Below, piece after piece: positions 1 through 10,204 of a DNA stretch of 64,000 bases. The position numbers and the translations under genes were made by a program. The stretch is from positions 55,251,369 to 55,315,368 of the forward strand of contig OX442314.1 of assembly GCA_949358305.1 (NCBI GenBank), written 5' to 3'. The stretch is from Strigamia acuminata (taxonomy: Eukaryota; Arthropoda; Chilopoda; Geophilomorpha; Linotaeniidae). Each line of letters opens with the position of its first letter. The first letter of the stretch is position 1. Below the pieces are notes generated by a model. That model was not told the origin of the DNA, did not search any database, and saw only the letters and a program-made list of their open reading frames with translations.

Positions 1-123
1 GTGGTTCTCGACTTGATGTTAATAGTTATCGCCCGGTTTCGATGCTTTGTTCTACTTCTAAGCTTTTTGAATATGTTATTTTGGGATCAATAGAGGATTG
101 GGTGGATTCGTTTGTTTCGCCAT

Positions 124-310
124 TGTGACTCCCGGACGGCGGACTCGGACCGCCGCCCTGTGTCCACTCCTTTACCGTAAGGGGGCGCCCCGTCTATTTG
201 GGGGTTTGCGGATTGGCTACCGCAAATCCCGTTGTACGCCATTTTGTTTATTGTAATAAAATTCAGTCTTACCTGTTCTTTAACCTAAGTCGCATCGTAA
301 TAGACTCACA
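124..310. mobile_element. Solo LTR, 187 bp, inside the non-LTR element
   Basis: The insert begins TGTGACTCCC and ends GACTCACA, the TG...CA ends of an LTR with inverted TGTGA/TCACA termini. It is flanked by a 5-bp target duplication GCCAT (119-123 and 311-315). Removing it restores the reverse-transcriptase reading seen in the minus-strand copy (segment around GSVEDWVDSFVSP followed by QFGFTRG). No internal coding region is present, so it is a solo LTR or a very short LTR element. Confidence 0.8.
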
Positions 311-315
311 GCCAT

Positions 316-619
316 GTCAGTTTGGGTTTACTAGGGGTTTGTCGGTGGAGTTGAATTTGATGACAACTTTATCTTCTATTGCTCCGGTGTTTCTTTCCCG
401 TGGGCAATTCGATATGATCTATTTAGACTTTGCAAAAGCTTTCGATTTGGTTGATCACCAAATTTTGCTCAGAAAATTAGGTTTCTATGGACTGAGTGAC
501 CGTTTTGTCTTTTGGTTTGCCTCGTTTCTTGGTGGACGCTCCGGTCGGGTCCGTTGAAACGGCACCCTCGGTTCTCCTTTCAACCTTTTCGGTGCTGGTG
601 TTGGTGTTCCGCAGGGCTC
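316..619 (+). pseudogene. Reverse transcriptase fragment (palm, first catalytic Asp)
   Basis: The frame encodes FGFTRGLSVELNL, then MIYLDFAKAFDLVDH, the first catalytic motif (motif A) of non-LTR reverse transcriptases, then FLGGRSGRVR. A TGA at 555-557 replaces the Cys codon found in the minus-strand copy, and the frame then breaks into VPQGSI at the 625 insertion. It is non-functional because of the stop and two insertions. Confidence 0.8.
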
Positions 620-624
620 GATAC

Positions 625-1176
625 TGTTGGTCTAGAAAACCAAAAGATATATTTATCGATGTGATATAGAATCACATATTGACCTGTTCATTTATTATCT
701 CGATGTATTTATCGTTATTATTTAATTCCCAGTCTTATTCGTTATTATCTCAATCTTTACCTTTATTTATGTGTTTAAGCATGAAGTATCATGCATTTGT
801 TAGCATTCCTTTATGTTATCACATGTTTAGTTATATTGTGATGCACGATTCAGACACAAGGTGTCGTTCATTCACTTTTTCCACCACCCAAGATGGCCGC
901 GCACAGCCATATGTGCTCCCTCATAGTTTCTTCCTTAGAAAAGGATACATTATGTAAGAACACTGTTTGTTTTATTAAACATTTATATTTTTAAAGTGTT
1001 TAACGTTTATTTAGAGCACCTTCAGTGCTTTTAGGCGCAAATAAGTGGCATTCTGCCACGCGCACGTCTCTCGCACTATTAACGTCGCCATTACGTCCGT
1101 GTCGGAGACACGGCGCCCGTTTCACACGCTTCCACACTCGGCTTGCGCCGATGTTCTGCTACTTTCCTCTGCTACA
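625..1176. mobile_element. Solo LTR, 552 bp, inside the non-LTR element
   Basis: The insert starts TGTTGGTCTAG and ends CTGCTACA, with a perfect 5-bp target duplication GATAC (620-624 and 1177-1181). Excising it rejoins VPQGSI to LGPILFKIYIND, the conserved reverse-transcriptase motif, so the boundaries are exact. Five-base duplications and TG...CA ends fit Gypsy or BEL/Pao LTR elements. Open frames inside (for example 679-957) have no recognisable product. Confidence 0.85.
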
Positions 1177-1181
1177 GATAC

Positions 1182-2055
1182 TTGGGCCGATATTGTTCAA
1201 GATCTATATAAATGATTTGTCTCATTTGTTGTTGGGGTTTTTCCAGTCATTCTTCGCTGATGACACCAAGATTGGGGGTTCCGTTGGGGAACTAGGCGAT
1301 TGTGAGGCTCTCCAGCGTGTTTTGGTGCTTGTGGAGCATTGGGCAATAGCCAACCGAATGAAGATTAATGCGTCAAAGTCTGTGGTTGTGTCTTATACTC
1401 GTCGGCGTAATTGTATGGCGTTCCCTTACAGATTGTTTGGTTCGATTCTTACTAGATCAGCGATTCAGCGGGATTTGGGGGTTGTGTTTGACTCCTCGTT
1501 GCTTTTCTCTTCACATCTAATGAAGCTTATATCAAACTGTAATCGTATCCTAGGTGTAATTTCTAGGTTGGTCTGTGACTTTAGTACTTTCGGTCCATTG
1601 CCGTCTGTTGTATTTATCTATGATACAATCTCGTTTGGTTTTCGCGTCCTGTGTATGGGGCAGATGTTCTGATTACCTGATTACACGGTTGTAGGGGATT
1701 CAGCGCCGTTTTGCGCACTTGATTCATCGTCGTTTTTTTTCGTTCTTCTGTCTTTAAATATGACGATATTCTTAAAATTTTGAAAATTCTTACCATTAAA
1801 TCACTGTTTATTATTCGGGATATCTTGTTTATTGGGGCCTTGATTCGGGGAAATGTGTGTTCCCCTTGTCTGTTGGGTCAATTGAGGTTTCTCGTCCCTG
1901 GTTACTTTACGCGTCTACACAATATTTTTGTCCCCTTGAGGGTGAGTTCTGTTTATCGGTTGTGTGTTCGGGTTAATGATCTGCCGCGCGGTATTGATAT
2001 TTTTGGGTTATCGGGGCGGGAACTTAAACGGGAATTGTATGATTATAATGTTTAA
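1182..2055 (+). pseudogene. Reverse transcriptase fragment (FADD motif and thumb)
   Basis: This segment continues the fragment at 316-619. It encodes LGPILFKIYIND, then FFADDTKIGGSVGE, which contains the catalytic FADD box intact, then the thumb region (RMKINASKSVVVS, QRDLGVVFDSSL). The frame shifts near 1600 and again near 1670, with the C-terminal part resuming around 1780-2055 (KSLFIIRDILF, VPGYFTRLHN). Each piece aligns with 53330-55116 on the other strand. Confidence 0.8.
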
Positions 2056-2216
2056 TTAATTGATTAATTGTGTAATTAATATTTGTTGTGAATTTTTATT
2101 TATTGTCTTTATGATTTTGTAATCTGGTTGTAGGCAGTATTGTGTTTGTTTTAATTCAAGTCCTGTCTCTCCCCCCGAAGGCTTAGACTGTTGGGAGGGA
2201 CAGGATTACTTAGGTA

Positions 2217-2475
2217 CCGTATTTTACCGAATAAGAGTCGCCCTCGAATTGTAGCCGCCCTCGAATTGTAGCCGCGGCCGAGATAGGCGATTTGATATAA
2301 GAGCCGCCCTCGAATAGTAGCCGCGGCTATATACGTTCAATGAACGTTATAGTACGATATTGGCCACTATTTAAAATAAGAGCTGCCCCCGAATTGGAGC
2401 CGCTCCCGAATTAAAGCCGCAGCTCAAAGTGGCAGTTTTCAATAAGAGCCGCGGCTCTTATTTGGTAAAATACGG
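2217..2475. mobile_element. TA-flanked MITE, CCGTATTTTACC family
   Basis: The 259-bp insert has terminal inverted repeats CCGTATTTTACCGAATAAGA and its complement at the right end. It is flanked by TA on both sides (2215-2216, 2476-2477), so it fits a Tc1/mariner-type MITE. The inside is a short tandem of GCCGC(C)CTCGAATTGTA-like blocks. Removing it rejoins the 3' end of the non-LTR copy. Partial relatives occur at 39693-39747, 40652-40708, 47148-47208 and 57365-57405. Confidence 0.8.
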
Positions 2476-2955
2476 TATACCCAATAAACGGATTCTTTCT
2501 GGAATTATCGTTTTTCTCACCTTCGAATCATGTATCCAACATTTTCTCTTTCCTTTGGTCGACTAGACGACAAAATGAACGTTTAATCGCTGTCGTCGAC
2601 TGCTGAATTTAACTCTTTAGCACCCGTTGTATATATGCCAAACCCCAGTGGAATAAAGCCTGCGGCGATCCGGGTTTTTACTTATTAAATTATATAAATT
2701 CAATAAGCAATCGTCGGTGAGATGCCGTACAGGACTTCTACTCTGTGGCTAAATGGTTGTCTAGGGGAATGATTTTTACACGGAGAGTAAAAGGAAAAAT
2801 TAGATTGTTTTAATCGTTCTAAATACACTTGATATATGCAAAGGGAAAATAATAATAGTGCAATGACTGGGTCGATCTGGCTTCTCTTTGTACTTGGGCA
2901 CTCACAGTTGACCGTTGGTTCCAAGATGGCGTCGATGGCGTCGTGTGAGCGCGGG

Positions 2956-3169
2956 ATTTTAGCGGAGTAAACTCGACGCTAAAATACGTTGCTAGATATA
3001 CTAAAATCCTCGTGGAGCACGCTCGACACGAGAATACTTCTCACACACAGTGAAAGTGATTATTACGGAGCAAGCTCGACGTAACAATCCGTCTTAACAC
3101 ACAGATTCCTTTGTGGAGCAAGCTCGACACAAAGAACTACAAATTGACAGAGCAAGCTCTATGTCAATT
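2956..3169. other. Five hairpins with a shared GAGCAAGCTC core and different stems
   Basis: Five inverted repeats follow each other. Arms are ATTTTAGCG (2956-2964/2977-2985), CTCGTG (3009-3014/3027-3032), TTACG (3063-3067/3080-3084), CTTTGTG (3109-3115/3128-3134) and AATTGACA (3142-3149/3162-3169). Every pair encloses a self-complementary core GAGYANRCTC (GAGTAAACTC, GAGCACGCTC, then GAGCAAGCTC three times) followed by an unpaired GA or TA. The outer arms differ completely in sequence yet remain perfectly paired. What the hairpins do is not known; a structured leader or stem-loop binding sites in the LTR transcript is inference. Confidence 0.7.
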
Positions 3170-3182
3170 CCACACAGAAATG

Positions 3183-3668
3183 GCTTAAATTACGCGTAGT
3201 AATTCAAGCAGAAAGGCGCTATTCTGTACAGTTGGTACAGACCAGCAATGAAACTCAATTCGTCCAAGAATCACAGATCACACTTTGCAGTTTTGGCAGA
3301 AGTTTGACACGGTTGTGAACAGTTTGGAGGTGGAATCAAGAGTGCGGGAAGAGTGGGCCAAAACCGTTTGGCTCACTTCTAAATCTGCTCAGAAAAGCTG
3401 CGCAGATGACGAGTTGCATGAAGATCACACACGGCCGCCTTCGGGTCGTGTGCAACAATCGAGCCGGGCACGCGCGAGGGGAAGGGATGCTCCGCCCAGG
3501 CACACGCCTAGCAGCATCATCAAAGCAATGCACGCTGCAGCGCGATTGGTTGACGCTGTTGCTGGGCCAAAACTTGCTGCAAAACACAATATTATTTGGG
3601 TAATATTGTGTCTTGTTTTATATTTTATTAATGTATGTTTTATTTCAATTTACATTGAAACAAAACAT
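3183..3668. other. Further hairpin cluster in the same insertion
   Basis: Additional inverted repeats: AATTAC 3188-3193/3199-3204, CTGTAC 3224-3229/3235-3240, GAGTGGGCCAAA 3351-3362/3367-3378 (with wobble pairs), CACACG 3428-3433/3447-3452, ACACAATATTA 3584-3594/3601-3611, and a 16-pair stem 3634-3669 around loop TTAC with one A-C mismatch. These lack the GAGCAAGCTC core. Hairpin density falls sharply outside 2956-3670. Confidence 0.55.
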
Positions 3669-3750
3669 ATAAGCTTGTTGAATATGTTTATAAGACAATT
3701 TGGAAATATGGTGCGCACTCAAATAGGAATATTTGAGGTCACCACAAGCC

Positions 3751-4540
3751 TCAGTATGAACTTTAATCTAAGACTGTGTGTGTGTGTGTCTTCTTCTTCA
3801 CCATCAAGTGCTATTTGCAATTTCATCAAATATACAACTTTTCAATTAGGATTTCAACTTGTTACTAGGAATTTAAACATTTCATCATTTTCAACTTGTT
3901 ACTAGGACTTTAGACATCTGATCAGTTGCAACTCGAGAACTAGTGTCACATTTGACAACCAGATTCAACCATCATAAATGCCCTTACAACAAACATCGCA
4001 TGGCTAATGGTCAATGTTACTGGATCATTTAGAGCTAAAATTCTTAATTCCATTATTGATGCTCCCCCCAACAGACCAAGTGTGTCGGCCAACAAAGTCA
4101 AGAGGTTATGAGGAAAAAAAATGACAGTTATAACCCAGACTGTTTAAGAAGAGTAGTAAAATTTCCAGCCTCATTAATGGCGTGGGGATGTATGACCACA
4201 CATGGTTTAGGGACCTTACACATTATTGATGAAACTGTAATGCAGTAAAATATCAAAACATCATGTAAAATTCATTCCTACCCTCGATTCAGCAGTTTAA
4301 TTTAGTGCCATTTTGAAAAAATTATGGGAAAGCTGTAATTAAAGCCAATAGAGATACTACAAAATACTGATTTTAATCTGTGTCCCAGTTATTATGAATC
4401 CATTGAAAAATGCAAAAATTTTATTTCAATTTTCTTTCCAGATATTTTCTCCCAGTCCATGGCTGAACATTGTTGCTGTGACAATTTTTTCATTTTATTT
4501 TTTTTTTATACTTTATTTTGTAAATTAAATTTTGTAAATT
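3751..4540. repeat. Low-copy dispersed repeat, copy 1
   Basis: The stretch from AGTATGAACTTTAATC through TTTTCATTTTATTTTTTTT is a diverged duplicate of 6921-7500. Matching blocks include TCACCATCAAGTGC, GAGATACTACAAAATACT and TTTCTTTCCAGATATTTTCT in the same order. Copy 1 carries an extra 350 bp in the middle. No open reading frame of note runs through it. Confidence 0.7.
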
Positions 4541-6430
4541 TTATTTTGAGTTGGTGTCTCAGGTTATTTGGTGTTGATTTGTATGTCGCACACAAAGTCC
4601 CGTCCGCACGTAATTGAATTCGACCCAGACACTTACTGGGAACACTACGTCTGCACATCTTGCCATTCCATCTAAACAACATGATACTCCTCAATCCGGG
4701 ATTTTTGTTCCTGTCTATTCTCATCTTTCTAACACCGATTGTCGTAATGTTACACTCGTTTGGTATCAGTACACCGGGAGGCTCGTCGATTACGAAACCA
4801 ATTTAATCTGTACTGCTATCGCGTTCGACATCATCAGCACGAAATAGGTTTACTTCGTGGCCCTAATTATCATTTCACGAAGTCGAAACCAACAAACGTA
4901 TTAAAGGTCATCAGGCCCAGATTTTCGAATTATTGCAACAAATAGATATTGCAAATTATCGTCTTTCAGCCCATTTAGAGATTGGCAATGCCCTACGAGT
5001 TTGAATTACCGGTCCTCTGCCTCCTATGGATGCCGATGGAGGATATTACCTTCAAGTCATCCGGAATAAAGTCTCTTCAGAGAAAAAAAGGAAAAATAAA
5101 TAAATTACCACCAGTTTAAACCAAATCCACACATGTCTTCACGGTCCACGCACATCTTCAGATGACCATATTAAACAATCCATCAGAAAATTAGCAGCAG
5201 AAATCAATGCATCTAGTGGAATTGTGCATTTCTGGGACAGTTTTTATTTTGCAAAAGTTGAAACAAACGTGCCTTTACCTTCTTTTGCAATAACTGTTGA
5301 AATGACAGCGGCTGAGGATAAAAATGAATTGGCACAGTTTGTGGTTTCTAAACCTCTTTGTAAGTACTTATATATATTTTTTTTAAATTCAATTTCTAAA
5401 TTTTTTTATTAACAGCAATTCAAAATGAAGTGGAAAACGTAAGCCCATCAGTTTGACAGTTTCATATGGAGAACTCAAGTACCATTTGCTTTTATCTCTA
5501 AAAGTGAGTCTGCAACGATCAGTCAATCGAGGTCACAGTTATGGAAAGACTTTAGAATTGCTCAACTTACAAGTTCTCGTTTTGGTGAAATTTGCAGATT
5601 TAAACTGCATGGTTTTCCAAGAAGTCTCATTGCCAAAGTTATAAGAATAAACTCATAGGAAAGATATTGTCTTAATGATTGCTACAGGCCTACAACATAA
5701 ATATTTATACATTTTTTTTCCAGTTAAACCAATTTGCCACCTGCTGTTGCTTGGGGTCGTAATCAAGAACAGAATGCAGGGGATGCATTTTGGTGCAACA
5801 ATTCCTTTGTTGAACCAAAATGAGCTAATTGCTAGGAACAGACGGACAGATATATTTTTATACAGAAAAGTGCAGAAGGGGTTTAGAAGTCTAAGATGTA
5901 ATGCTTCCATGCATTACAGATATTAACTTGTATTTTTTAAGTTTGGCTAATATTTTGTTAGTTGTTAATCTTTTAAGCTTTACTTGTCCTTTGTATGACA
6001 AGTTTTTATTCTGTAGTGAGAATTTGAGGTTCTTGTGTGTTTTCATGACACCCGCAAGTGGGTCGCGCCCTGCTGTTTGTTATTCTTGATTTACTTGTTA
6101 TATGATAAGATTTGTAAGGATTTTAAATGTCATTTTATTAATCAAATTTATTTATTTTTTCTTCGTTTTGTAGAATAATTTCGGCACTTTAATCGAAGCC
6201 CAAAGACTCACAAACTAAAAATGATTTAGGCTTACAAAATTTTTCTAAAATATTTTTGGACCGTTTACACTAATTTAATAACGAATGTTAAATTATTAAA
6301 AAATGTACATATTTTTTGGCAAAAACCACAAATAACAGCAAAAATATTTAGTTAGACATTTGTTTGTAAAAATCGGTGACGATTCTACTTTCGGCTGAAT
6401 TATAAGCCTGAAGAGAGGAGATATCAGTAC
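4541..6430. other. Intergenic stretch without a recognisable gene
   Basis: Only short frames are present (about 60-85 codons), none with recognisable motifs. The stretch holds a few splice-like signals, for example CTTTGTAAGTA near 5360 and TTAACAG near 5416, but no consistent exon chain. A short repeat at 5162-5257 recurs at 6432-6515. It may be the wreck of an old gene or element, but I see nothing decisive. Confidence 0.5.
5162..5257. repeat. Short dispersed repeat, copy 1
   Basis: The block from GACCATATTAAACAATCCATC to the segment ending TTTATTTTG is almost identical to 6432-6515 (AAATCAATGCATCTAGTGGA shared exactly). Its order relative to the larger repeat pair is inverted between the two sites, showing rearrangement. 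Confidence 0.7.
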
Positions 6431-6431
6431 A

Positions 6432-6515
6432 AGACATTAAACAGTCTATCAGAAAATTAGCAGAAATCAATGCATCTAGTGGAATTGTGCATTTCTGGGA
6501 CAGTATTTATTTTGG
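6432..6515. repeat. Short dispersed repeat, copy 2
   Basis: Second copy of the block at 5162-5257, followed by unrelated sequence after TATTTTGGG. Confidence 0.7.
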
Positions 6516-6877
6516 GTGAATTGACTCTTGCTTGCTTTGCACACTTTTGCAAAGCCAGCACTTCATAGCGCCGTGTGTATCAACAGCTGTTTTATCTCTT
6601 GATTTAATGTATTGTACTGTATTGTATTTAAAGTATTGCATTTTGTTTTGAAAATGATTTTTACTTATTATATTTTTATTTTATTATATTGCATTTCATA
6701 AGCATTTTGAATATGTTATTTCTATTTGCAATTTGTTTGAAGTAATTTTCTTATTTCTATTGTATTCTTGTTGGTTTTACTTTCACTTCAACCAAATTGG
6801 GGTCTGTGACCCTGGAGACACTTTTAAAGTATTCCATGGGTCTACACCTGATGGATTTAACTCTTCTAAACCAATAG

Positions 6878-7500
6878 GAGCATCCATTGTATATACGCAA
6901 AACCCCAGAGAAATGAAGCCTTAGTATGAACTTTAACCTGAGACTGTGTGTGTTTTCTTCTTCACCATCAAGTGCCATTTGCAATTTCATCAAATTTACA
7001 ACTTTTCAAGTCGGAAGTAAACTTGTTACTAAGACTTTAGACATCTCATCATTTGCAACATGAATGTCCTTATCACCAAGACCACATGGACCATTTGGAG
7101 CTAGAAACTCTTAAAAGCAAAAGGGCATAGAACTTGAATTAATAACAGCTCAAGTAATTTTTTACAAACCATGCACAATACAGGACAATTATTTGTTCCG
7201 TTTTTTCTATCTGCTGCAAAAGTTTGAAAAAGTTATGGGAAAACTTTTCAGCACAGAAGTGTTCAGATTTAATCAATTCTACGTCAAGATGACTGCAAGC
7301 TGTAATTAAAGTCAATGGAGATACTACAAAATACTCATTTTAATCTCTGTCCCAGGTATTATAATTTGTGTTTGCTCCGTCCCAGGTATTATGAATAAAT
7401 TAAAAGATGCAAAAATTGTATTTAAATTTTCTTTCCAGATATTTTCTCCCAGTACATGGCTGAACATTACGGCTATGACAATTTTTTCATTTTAATTTTT
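6878..7500. repeat. Low-copy dispersed repeat, copy 2 (empty site for the hairpin insertion)
   Basis: 6878-6920 matches 2618-2660 and 6921-7500 matches 3751-4540, so this copy preserves the uninterrupted target of the 1,086-bp insertion. The junction sequence is GAAGCCTTAGTATGAAC. Confidence 0.7.
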
Positions 7501-7589
7501 TTTTGCACTTCATTTTGTTTATTGATCACTCGATCTTTTAATTGTAATGTCACCTTACATTTTTTATTTTTAAAACATGGCGTTCCAGG

Positions 7590-7843
7590 CGGTAGGATCT
7601 GTAACATGACCAAGAGTCAAGACGTCTTATGTAAGTCGATAAACAGTGCATTTATAAAGCGTATATTTATTATTTCTTTTTATTTTTAGATATCAAAGTT
7701 GTGAATACGAAATTCCGGCAGGAAAACAATTTTCCGTTTTGAAGTGCATTGAAATAGAAGGAAGCGCTTCTGTTGAGCTGACAGTAAAATGTCCCCGTCC
7801 CCGTCCATGTGGAAAGAAAATAATAATATTCAAATGTAATTGA
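7590..7843 (+). other. Possible exon pair for a small Cys-containing peptide
   Basis: An acceptor-like CCAG at 7589 and a donor CTTAT|GTAAGT near 7631 bound a short segment. After TTTTTAG (7689) an open 50-codon frame (7691-7843) encodes YQSCEYEIPAGKQFSV and ends KKIIIFKCN before TGA, with four Cys. The two segments do not join in frame with the obvious splice sites, so this is either a remnant or chance. Confidence 0.2.
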
Positions 7844-7863
7844 AATGTAATTAAACCTTCCTA

Positions 7864-7898
7864 ATGGCGAATTGGTTTAAAGTTTACCAATTCGCCAT
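7864..7898. other. Perfect 13-bp inverted repeat
   Basis: ATGGCGAATTGGT (7864-7876) and its exact complement (7886-7898) are separated by 9 bp. No T-run or gene end is next to it. It may be a MITE core. Confidence 0.6.
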
Positions 7899-8192
7899 CA
7901 GAACGGTCCAAATACGTTTATAATATTATTATTTGAGTTTAGTGTTATTTATCTTTAGATTACTTTAACAATTCTACTTAGTTTATAATTTGCCTAGTTG
8001 TTATCTTTGAGTTCAGTAAAGACCTTTTATGATTAGTAAAACACAGAGTCATTCCTTAACCAGTAAACATTATTTACGTGGTCCATTCCCCCACCCCAAC
8101 AGGGAATTAAATTTTTTCACAGTTTCACCATATTGAGGCGGGAGTGTAGCACGATCATAAGATCTGGATTTAATCATGTAATTGTGTAAAAC

Positions 8193-8403
8193 TCTTCAAA
8201 TAAAATTGACATTTCAAAATCCATAAATTTTGTGCATAATTTGACCATCTTCACATTCCCCAGGTAATGCCAAAGCAAACCCCAAAAACACCTTGAAAAA
8301 AAAATTACTCTTTTTACCTTTCAATCACTCGTTTGGCATTTAATGTACGAATTACATTTTGTAATACTAATAATTGACAAACTTCAGGTGCAGCCCATCA
8401 TGA
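8193..8403. repeat. 0.2-kb dispersed repeat, copy 1
   Basis: The stretch from CAAATAAAATTGACATTTC to TTCAGGTGCAGC is a diverged duplicate of 10205-10412, in the same orientation 2 kb away. Confidence 0.7.
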
Positions 8404-10204
8404 TTGGCATGGTGGGCAGTTTTTAATGAGGGTATCCATTATTCTCATCAACACCTAGTGTCACCAAAGGTAAGTGTTGCAAACCCGCATTTGATGCAAG
8501 TGAAACTAAAGGAACAGTAAGTTACAAAAAAAATTGCCTCTTCAGTTAGTCATCTTTGGCTTATTCAGATTGTGAATCTCCAGTAGCCAAAACTAGTGCC
8601 AGTTTTAATGTCTGAAGGCCTCGGCCTCACAAACGGCCGATTAATATCAAAATTTCAGACTTTTCGTTACATTTAATCTCTCACAAATGAGTTAATGAAC
8701 ATAAGGAAACGTTTGCTCAGTAGTCACTTTTATTTAGCATCACTAAGCTTTAATTTACGATTTTTTTGTTTGCTTTGCTTTGCTTATTTTTTGAAGGCAG
8801 AGGAGGGTAGACGACAGAAAGGTTCATGTTTCCAACGTAGAGTAACTCTATGCGCAATAGAAATTTATTTTGATAAAAATATTTTGAAAAATTTGATGAT
8901 TTCAACTTGTGAAATAAAATTTCAGAACGAAGACCTATAAATGACTTAATTTGGTATTTTTGGAAAGGTAATTGAAAGAATTCAACAACAATTGAAAAAA
9001 AAAACGAGAAATATATTTTAGGTTTTTCTGGAAAGGTTCACGATTCGACCGTGTACGAGTCATTAAAACTGTACACAGTACCCACATTCAAAACAACATT
9101 TCGACGTTTCAAATGCCTTATTCAATTTGGGATGCGGGCTTACAATTGTCTTGTAAATGCCACATTCATTTGAGGAATGCGGGCTTACAATACGAAGACA
9201 AGTAAATGCTGCAAACATGTGGGAATGCAGTCTCACAATACTTGAGTCGTAAATGGTGCCGACAGAATTTCACCAATTTAGAAATGGTAGCAAAAACAAT
9301 CCGAAAAATATTTCAAACAACACCACTAACCAGAACTTGGAAGTAAGAGCATCTGGAATAAAAATACTCCGAATGTAAATGAAGAAAAATGACACAAATT
9401 AATCTGAAAACCGATCGAGGAAACGGCGAAAAACGAACGTACTGCTCGGCTCCATTGTGATAATTGTGGTACGGGGTTCACATTTCGAGCAGCACGGCTT
9501 TTTTCTAACAACAGAAACAATCCCAATATTGATCGAATAATCTTTTGGATTTATTCTTTTCGACGGAATCTATGCAATTAATTACTGCAAAAATTAAATA
9601 CGAAAAAATAAAATGCATTCGCGATTTATAGTAAATATTATTACCGGTATCTATAAAACTACAGCTGTAAAATGTCGACACCAGGATACACTATATAAAG
9701 CAGCTCGCGCAAATAACTCCTGAAGTTAATAATATCATTTGAATTTGCTAAAACCTGGACATGATGCGCAACGCAATTGTGAATCGGCAAACTTGAAATC
9801 TATTGACTTAAATAAATGGAAAAAGTATTCGTTTAAATCGGAATAAATTATTCAAAATCGTATCATTTTGTAGGAATTTCTTCAGTATTCATGATCACAG
9901 ATGAGCTCGGTCTTTGGCAAACCTGACATTACAGATTCGGTAAACGGAAAACCCGGTTGTTTCCAATAGCGGACATCCTCAAGCGATCAACACGAAATAA
10001 GTCGTGTTACATTGTTAGAAATAAAAAATTTAATAATTAATTCAATTGAATAATTCTTGTGCCTCGAGTAGTAGTTGTAAACTTTGAATTCTTTTTCTCG
10101 TTCTCTTAATGTCGGTATTTCGTTCCAAACTTCCTCGACCACATCCCACTTGACCGAATTCCTAAATTATTGAATAAATGAATCCGATTTCCGGCCTATT
10201 TCCA
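8404..10204. other. Intergenic stretch without a recognisable gene
   Basis: AT-rich sequence with only short frames. An imperfect short repeat around GGAATGCGGGCTTACAATA occurs three times between 9120 and 9245. Nothing else is supported. Confidence 0.5.

Larger units (their letters stand above)
1..2495 (+). mobile_element. Decayed non-LTR retrotransposon (Jockey/CR1-like), copy 1
   Basis: Reverse-transcriptase coding pieces at 1-123, 316-619 and 1182-2055 read in the same order as the better preserved minus-strand copy at 53094-55272. The 3' part (2056-2495) carries the same family signature: a short inverted repeat, CCTGTCTCTCC against GGGAGGGACAGG, near 2162-2204, followed by an AATAAA-containing end. 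The copy is interrupted by two solo LTRs and by a MITE, and its reading frame shifts near 1600-1670. The left end runs off the window. The clade assignment rests only on RT motifs and the absence of LTRs and RNase H. Confidence 0.85.
2661..3746. mobile_element. Solo-LTR-like insertion, 1,086 bp, hairpin-rich
   Basis: The repeat unit that surrounds this segment recurs at 6878-7060 without it. The empty copy reads ...AATGAAGCC then TTAGTATGAAC, whereas here the same flanks are separated by 1,086 bp starting TGCGGCGATC and ending CACCACA. A 4-bp duplication AGCC (2657-2660, 3747-3750) flanks it. TG...CA ends and a 4-bp duplication match an LTR. A TATATAA sequence sits near 2690, upstream of the hairpin cluster. 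Open frames inside (for example 3285-3905) match no family I know. A non-autonomous element rather than a solo LTR is possible. Confidence 0.65.

Noticed and set aside
3285-3905. 206-codon frame as a gene
   Set aside because: It runs across hairpins and across the right border of the inserted element into the host repeat, so it is not a conserved coding unit.
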